Shown here one piece after another: positions 61,323 through 64,000 of a stretch of 64,000 bases of DNA; position 1 is the first letter of the stretch, and the number at the start of each line of letters is the position of its first letter. The position numbers were made by a program, and so were the translations under genes. The notes beneath the pieces are model-generated. The model saw nothing but the letters and a program-made list of their open reading frames with translations, did no database searches and was not told the DNA's origin. The stretch lies in assembly GCA_017518185.1 (NCBI GenBank), contig JAFWWB010000082.1, positions 1-64,000 on the forward strand, given 5' to 3'. Source of the stretch: Lachnospiraceae bacterium (GTDB lineage: Bacteria > Bacillota > Clostridia > Lachnospirales > Lachnospiraceae).

Positions 61323-62141
61323 TTATCCGAGGATGGACAGGACGCTCTGGTTAGACTGGTTAGCCTGTGCCAGCATCGAAGTACCTGCCTGAGCGAGGAT
61401 CTGGTTGTTAGAGTAAGCAACCATTTCAGTAGCCATATCGGTATCACGGATCTGGCTCTCAGCTGCGGTGGTGTTCTCAACGATGTTGTCAAGGTTCTTG
61501 ATGGTGTGCTCCAGTCTGTTCTGAACAGCACCGAGGTCAGATCTCTGCTTGCTTACGCTTGCAAGAGCTGCCTTAATCTGGGAGATAGCCTTCTGTGCAT
61601 TGGCATTGCTGGTACCGCTGATGCAGGTAGCGCTCACACCAATGGTAGAACACTTCATGGATGAGATGGAGATGCCGATGAACTGTGCCTGCTCTGCACC
61701 AACCTGCAGGTTCTTGCCGGTAAAGCTACCGTCGAGAAGGTTCTGCTCGTTGAATGTAGTAGTGGAAGCAACACGGTCGATCTCGCTCTTCAGAGCCTGG
61801 ATCTCGCTGTCCAGATAACCACGATCAGTAGAGGTCATGGTGTCGTTGGACGCCTGGTTAGCCAGGACGTTCATTCTCTGAAGCATGTCATGAACTTCAC
61901 CCAGTGCGCCTTCTGCGGTCTGCACGCAGGATATACCATCCTGTGCATTCCTGGAAGCCTGTGTTAAGCCTTTGATCTGACGGCGCATCTTCTCGCTGAT
62001 AGCAAGACCTGCTGCGTCATCTGCCGCACGGTTCACGCGATAACCGGAAGAAAGCTTCTCGGTGCTCTTCGCCTGAGCGGAGGTCGTAAGACCTAACATT
62101 CTGTTGCTGTTCATTGCTGTAAGATTGTGCTGTACTACCAT
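61323..62141 (-). CDS. fliC: Flagellin
   Basis: A 272-residue filament subunit, short but within the clostridial range, with little variable region between the conserved ends. The N-terminal [17 protein letters not shown] and [24 protein letters not shown], and the C-terminal [26 protein letters not shown] and [14 protein letters not shown], are standard D0/D1 sequences. Unusually it has three cysteines (about residues 72, 164, 173), one in the otherwise conserved QDGISVVQ stretch. Secretion is through the flagellar export system, without signal peptide. AAGGAGG lies 8 bases before the ATG. A sigma28-like promoter is upstream. The surrounding glycosyltransferases make O-glycosylation of Ser/Thr in the centre likely. 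Confidence 0.97.
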   Translation of the reverse strand: MVVQHNLTAMNSNRMLGLTTSAQAKSTEKLSSGYRVNRAADDAAGLAISEKMRRQIKGLTQASRNAQDGISCVQTAEGALGEVHDMLQRMNVLANQASNDTMTSTDRGYLDSEIQALKSEIDRVASTTTFNEQNLLDGSFTGKNLQVGAEQAQFIGISISSMKCSTIGVSATCISGTSNANAQKAISQIKAALASVSKQRSDLGAVQNRLEHTIKNLDNIVENTTAAESQIRDTDMATEMVAYSNNQILAQAGTSMLAQANQSNQSVLSILG

Positions 62142-62200
62142 AATAATTTCCTCCTTGAAATTTTTGATGCGACATCCTTGCCGCTATTATTGGTTTTTGT

Positions 62201-62254
62201 GGGGTTTGCACCCCGCTTGTATTATATGTATCGGAAGCAGGCCCCCGATACTTA
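62201..62254 (-). promoter_or_regulatory. Sigma28-like promoter and 5' stabilising hairpin of flagellin
   Basis: The minus strand reads TAAG (62251-62254), 16 bases, then CCGATACA (62227-62234), close to the sigma28 consensus. GTATCGG/CCGATAC forms an inverted repeat across the promoter. The leader carries a GGGGT-GCAA-ACCCC tetraloop hairpin (62201-62214) that may protect the mRNA. AT-rich tracts at 62262-62300 may act as an UP element. Confidence 0.75.
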
Positions 62255-62394
62255 ATACCTTTTTGAAAAAACTTTTCAAAAAATCTTACAATTTTTGCAA
62301 CTGAAATGATTCTATCACATATTCACATAAAAATCCAGTGTTTTTTGAAACTATTTGTACTTTTTTTACACTTTCCTGCCTGTTATGCTTACTC

Positions 62395-63315
62395 TTACAC
62401 CTTACCGGCGCACTCAACAAGTACCGAAGCAGGAATATCCGAGACTTTTTCCCAGCGTTCCAGCAGTTCATCATCGATCACAGCCTCCGTGAGTATCCCT
62501 TTATTCCGAAGTTCATTCAGACCTTCAACACTTTTCAGAAGATCCGGGACCGCGCTGCTCTTCATCACTGTCTCCTTATAAGGCTCATATATTCCGGGAA
62601 GGCCTTCGTTTTCCCTTGTCCAGAGCCTTACCCACACATCAAAGATCTGCCTGACCCACATGGATCCGCTCTTTGTCGAATTCAGTATCCTGACATCATC
62701 ATTACTGATCACCCTTATCTTCGGTGCCTCCAGCTCCGAGAGTCTGCGGAAGACCAGGTCGTACTGCATGAAACTGCTTCTGGGATCACTCAGGGGCCAC
62801 GGCTCCTCATTAGGCACAAAACCCTCCAGCATCCTTCTTCCGAAGACAGTGACATCCATGGAGGTTATCTCCCAGGCATAATCCCTGTATAACTCCGCCG
62901 GATCGGCGTAGCTTACGGATCTTCCCAGCCTCTTATCCGAATAAGTATCTATCACCAGAAGATCCGGCTTTTCAAACATGATTTCTTTATATATGAGGAG
63001 CAGAGCCACCGCATCACAGACGCTCCTGTCCTTTACCACCCATATATATTCATAGTCCTTTTCCAGGCCGGTACCGAGATAGAGCTGCGCCAGCTTCTGG
63101 TCGCCGCTCAGTCCCCTGAAGCAGAGATGATGTATATTGTCATAACCTGCCTCATTATAGGCTGCGATGATCTCCGCCGTTCTGTCATCGCTGCTTGAAT
63201 CGTAGTAATACATATCCAGCTCGCAGGCCCTGTAGGCAGCCGCGCAGTTCTCCAGCACCTGTTCAACGGTGTCCGGATGCTCATGTGTCATGACACATAC
63301 CGCAATATAATTCAT
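62395..63315 (-). CDS. Glycosyltransferase-like protein (GT2 fold)
   Basis: A 306-residue protein. The N-terminal half has a GT-A start (YIAVCVMTHEHPDTVEQVLENC), then YYYDSSSDDRTAEII as the nucleotide-binding turn and WVVKDRSV where the metal-binding DxD is expected (altered to KDRS). The rest is unique (VFGRRMLEGFVPNEEPW; RLWTRENEGLPG). Activity is uncertain because the DxD is not clear. It overlaps the partial CgeB-like gene upstream by four bases and ends 254 bases before the flagellin start, with no obvious terminator. Confidence 0.72.
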   Translation of the reverse strand: MNYIAVCVMTHEHPDTVEQVLENCAAAYRACELDMYYYDSSSDDRTAEIIAAYNEAGYDNIHHLCFRGLSGDQKLAQLYLGTGLEKDYEYIWVVKDRSVCDAVALLLIYKEIMFEKPDLLVIDTYSDKRLGRSVSYADPAELYRDYAWEITSMDVTVFGRRMLEGFVPNEEPWPLSDPRSSFMQYDLVFRRLSELEAPKIRVISNDDVRILNSTKSGSMWVRQIFDVWVRLWTRENEGLPGIYEPYKETVMKSSAVPDLLKSVEGLNELRNKGILTEAVIDDELLERWEKVSDIPASVLVECAGKV

Positions 63316-64000
63316 ATCTTCAGCATCCTCCCAAGCATAACTTCATAAGTAAATTCCCTGCAGACCTTCCCATGGCCTGCCGCAGCCACAGCCTGCCTCT
63401 CCTCTTCATGGGAAAGATACCAGCCTGCCTTGTCCAAAAGCTCTTCCTCAGAAGAAAAGAGTGCCAGCTCTTTTCCTTCTTCAAAATATTCCCCCAGTTC
63501 AGGCTGCCAGGAACTCAAAAGAAAACCTCCGCAGCCCATGATATCCAGAGCCCTTAAGGGTATGCCGCTGTGTATGGAGCGGAGAGTCAGATTCAGATTG
63601 ATACGGCTTTTATAAAATACCGAAGGCATCAGCGTTTCATAATCCGCATAGCCCATAAATTCCACCCCACCTGCGGAAAGCTCCGCATCGGAATACAGTG
63701 TCACGCCGAAGCTCTTTCCAAGTATTTTTATATACTTTTCCCGCTCCCGGACCGTAAGCCGCTTTTCCAGCACATTAGCAGCAAGCAGTCTTTCCGGAAG
63801 GTCATAGGTTGCAGGTACCGAGATCCCGCAGGCCTTAAGGAGTCTGCCGGTAAGCTCCTCCGTAAGCACAGTTTCCGCCAGGGATACGCCGTACAATAAG
63901 GACTGCGCTTCCATGAGACCGTTCACAAAACCCAGCTCGTATTCTGTCAGCCCGCTCTGCCGGTCCAGATAATCATGTTCGTTTTTATAAAGCGAACCCA
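63312..64000 (-). CDS. CgeB-like glycosyltransferase, partial (5' end outside window)
   Basis: The reading frame is open to the window edge. In the last 74 bases it continues upstream of the GTG at 63926 as GSLYKNEHDYLDRQSG, which aligns with the GSMYREDRF region of the 60011-61189 protein. So that GTG is not the start and at least 229 residues are encoded here. The visible part is the GT-B C-terminal domain: VTLYSDAEL, LTLRSIHSGIPLRALDIMGCGG and DKAGWYLSHEEERQ. It is a close paralogue of the 60011 protein and overlaps the following GT2-like gene by four bases. Confidence 0.85.
   Translation of the reverse strand, partial: GSLYKNEHDYLDRQSGLTEYELGFVNGLMEAQSLLYGVSLAETVLTEELTGRLLKACGISVPATYDLPERLLAANVLEKRLTVREREKYIKILGKSFGVTLYSDAELSAGGVEFMGYADYETLMPSVFYKSRINLNLTLRSIHSGIPLRALDIMGCGGFLLSSWQPELGEYFEEGKELALFSSEEELLDKAGWYLSHEEERQAVAAAGHGKVCREFTYEVMLGRMLKI

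Noticed and set aside
61190-61531. A 212-codon minus-strand frame opposite the end of the CgeB-like gene and across the flagellin terminator (60893-61531)
   Set aside because: It overlaps the flagellin gene in a different frame and contains its terminator hairpin. No coding features.
1-64000. tRNA or rRNA genes in the intergenic gaps
   Set aside because: No T-loop-like GGTTCGA patterns with matching acceptor stems were found in the gaps, including beside rpmG-secE where tRNA-Trp is sometimes located.

Overview
The window looks like a chromosomal segment of a motile, Gram-positive, anaerobic member of the Clostridia, most likely a Lachnospiraceae relative. The evidence is AAGGAGG-type ribosome binding sites, TTGACA/TATAAT-like promoters, acidic tails on RpoB and RpoC, a Firmicutes-type L10 leader, flagellin with a sigma28-like promoter, a WXG100/EssC secretion locus and DUF6273-type proteins. 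Base composition is roughly balanced (estimated by eye). Almost every gene is on the minus strand, so transcription runs from high to low coordinates. No rRNA, tRNA or CRISPR array was found.

The backbone is the information-processing cluster rpmG-secE-nusG-rplK-rplA-rplJ-rplL-rpoB-rpoC, which is normally contiguous. Here it is opened twice. About 29 kb lies between rplA (terminator at 47126-47153) and rplJ (promoter at 18551-18584). About 7 kb lies between rplL (terminator at 17398-17424) and rpoB (promoter at 10170-10198). Each piece keeps its own promoter and terminator.

1-2.2 kb: adenosylhomocysteinase and a coiled-coil protein. 2.3-10.1 kb: rpoC and rpoB. 10.2-17.4 kb: a variant D-alanylation-like (dlt-like) surface acylation cluster: adenylation enzyme, carrier protein, Ig-like/transglutaminase protein, MBOAT acyltransferase and SGNH-like protein, followed by a lipoprotein. 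The adenylation gene appears to be leaderless. 17.4-18.6 kb: rplJ-rplL with the L10 leader.

18.7-44.0 kb: a type VII (WXG100/EssC) secretion locus with a strong phospho-signalling flavour. Its core is an FHA membrane protein, an EssC-like ATPase with an FHA domain, a LytTR regulator, an adaptor-like protein and a YukD ubiquitin-like protein. After these come five WXG100-like proteins, a transmembrane VWA-FHA protein and a 1664-residue RHS polymorphic toxin. Then come a second adaptor-like protein, an HExxH protein, lipoproteins, TPR/DUF6273 membrane proteins and a Hanks-type kinase. Three promoters inside the locus carry near-identical direct repeats (20-bp period, 28-29 bp upstream of the -10). 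They are good candidate sites for the encoded LytTR regulator and define a local regulon. EsaA- and EssB-like components were not recognised.

44.1-47.1 kb: Asp/Glu racemase-like protein, CapA-like protein and a glycosyltransferase. 47.2-49.5 kb: rplA, rplK, nusG, secE, rpmG. 49.5-64 kb: a glycan island with several family-2 glycosyltransferases (three with TPR-like tails), a radical SAM protein, an O-antigen-ligase-like protein, two CgeB-like glycosyltransferases, a FliD-like protein and flagellin. It is best read as flagellin or surface glycosylation. The last gene runs off the window.
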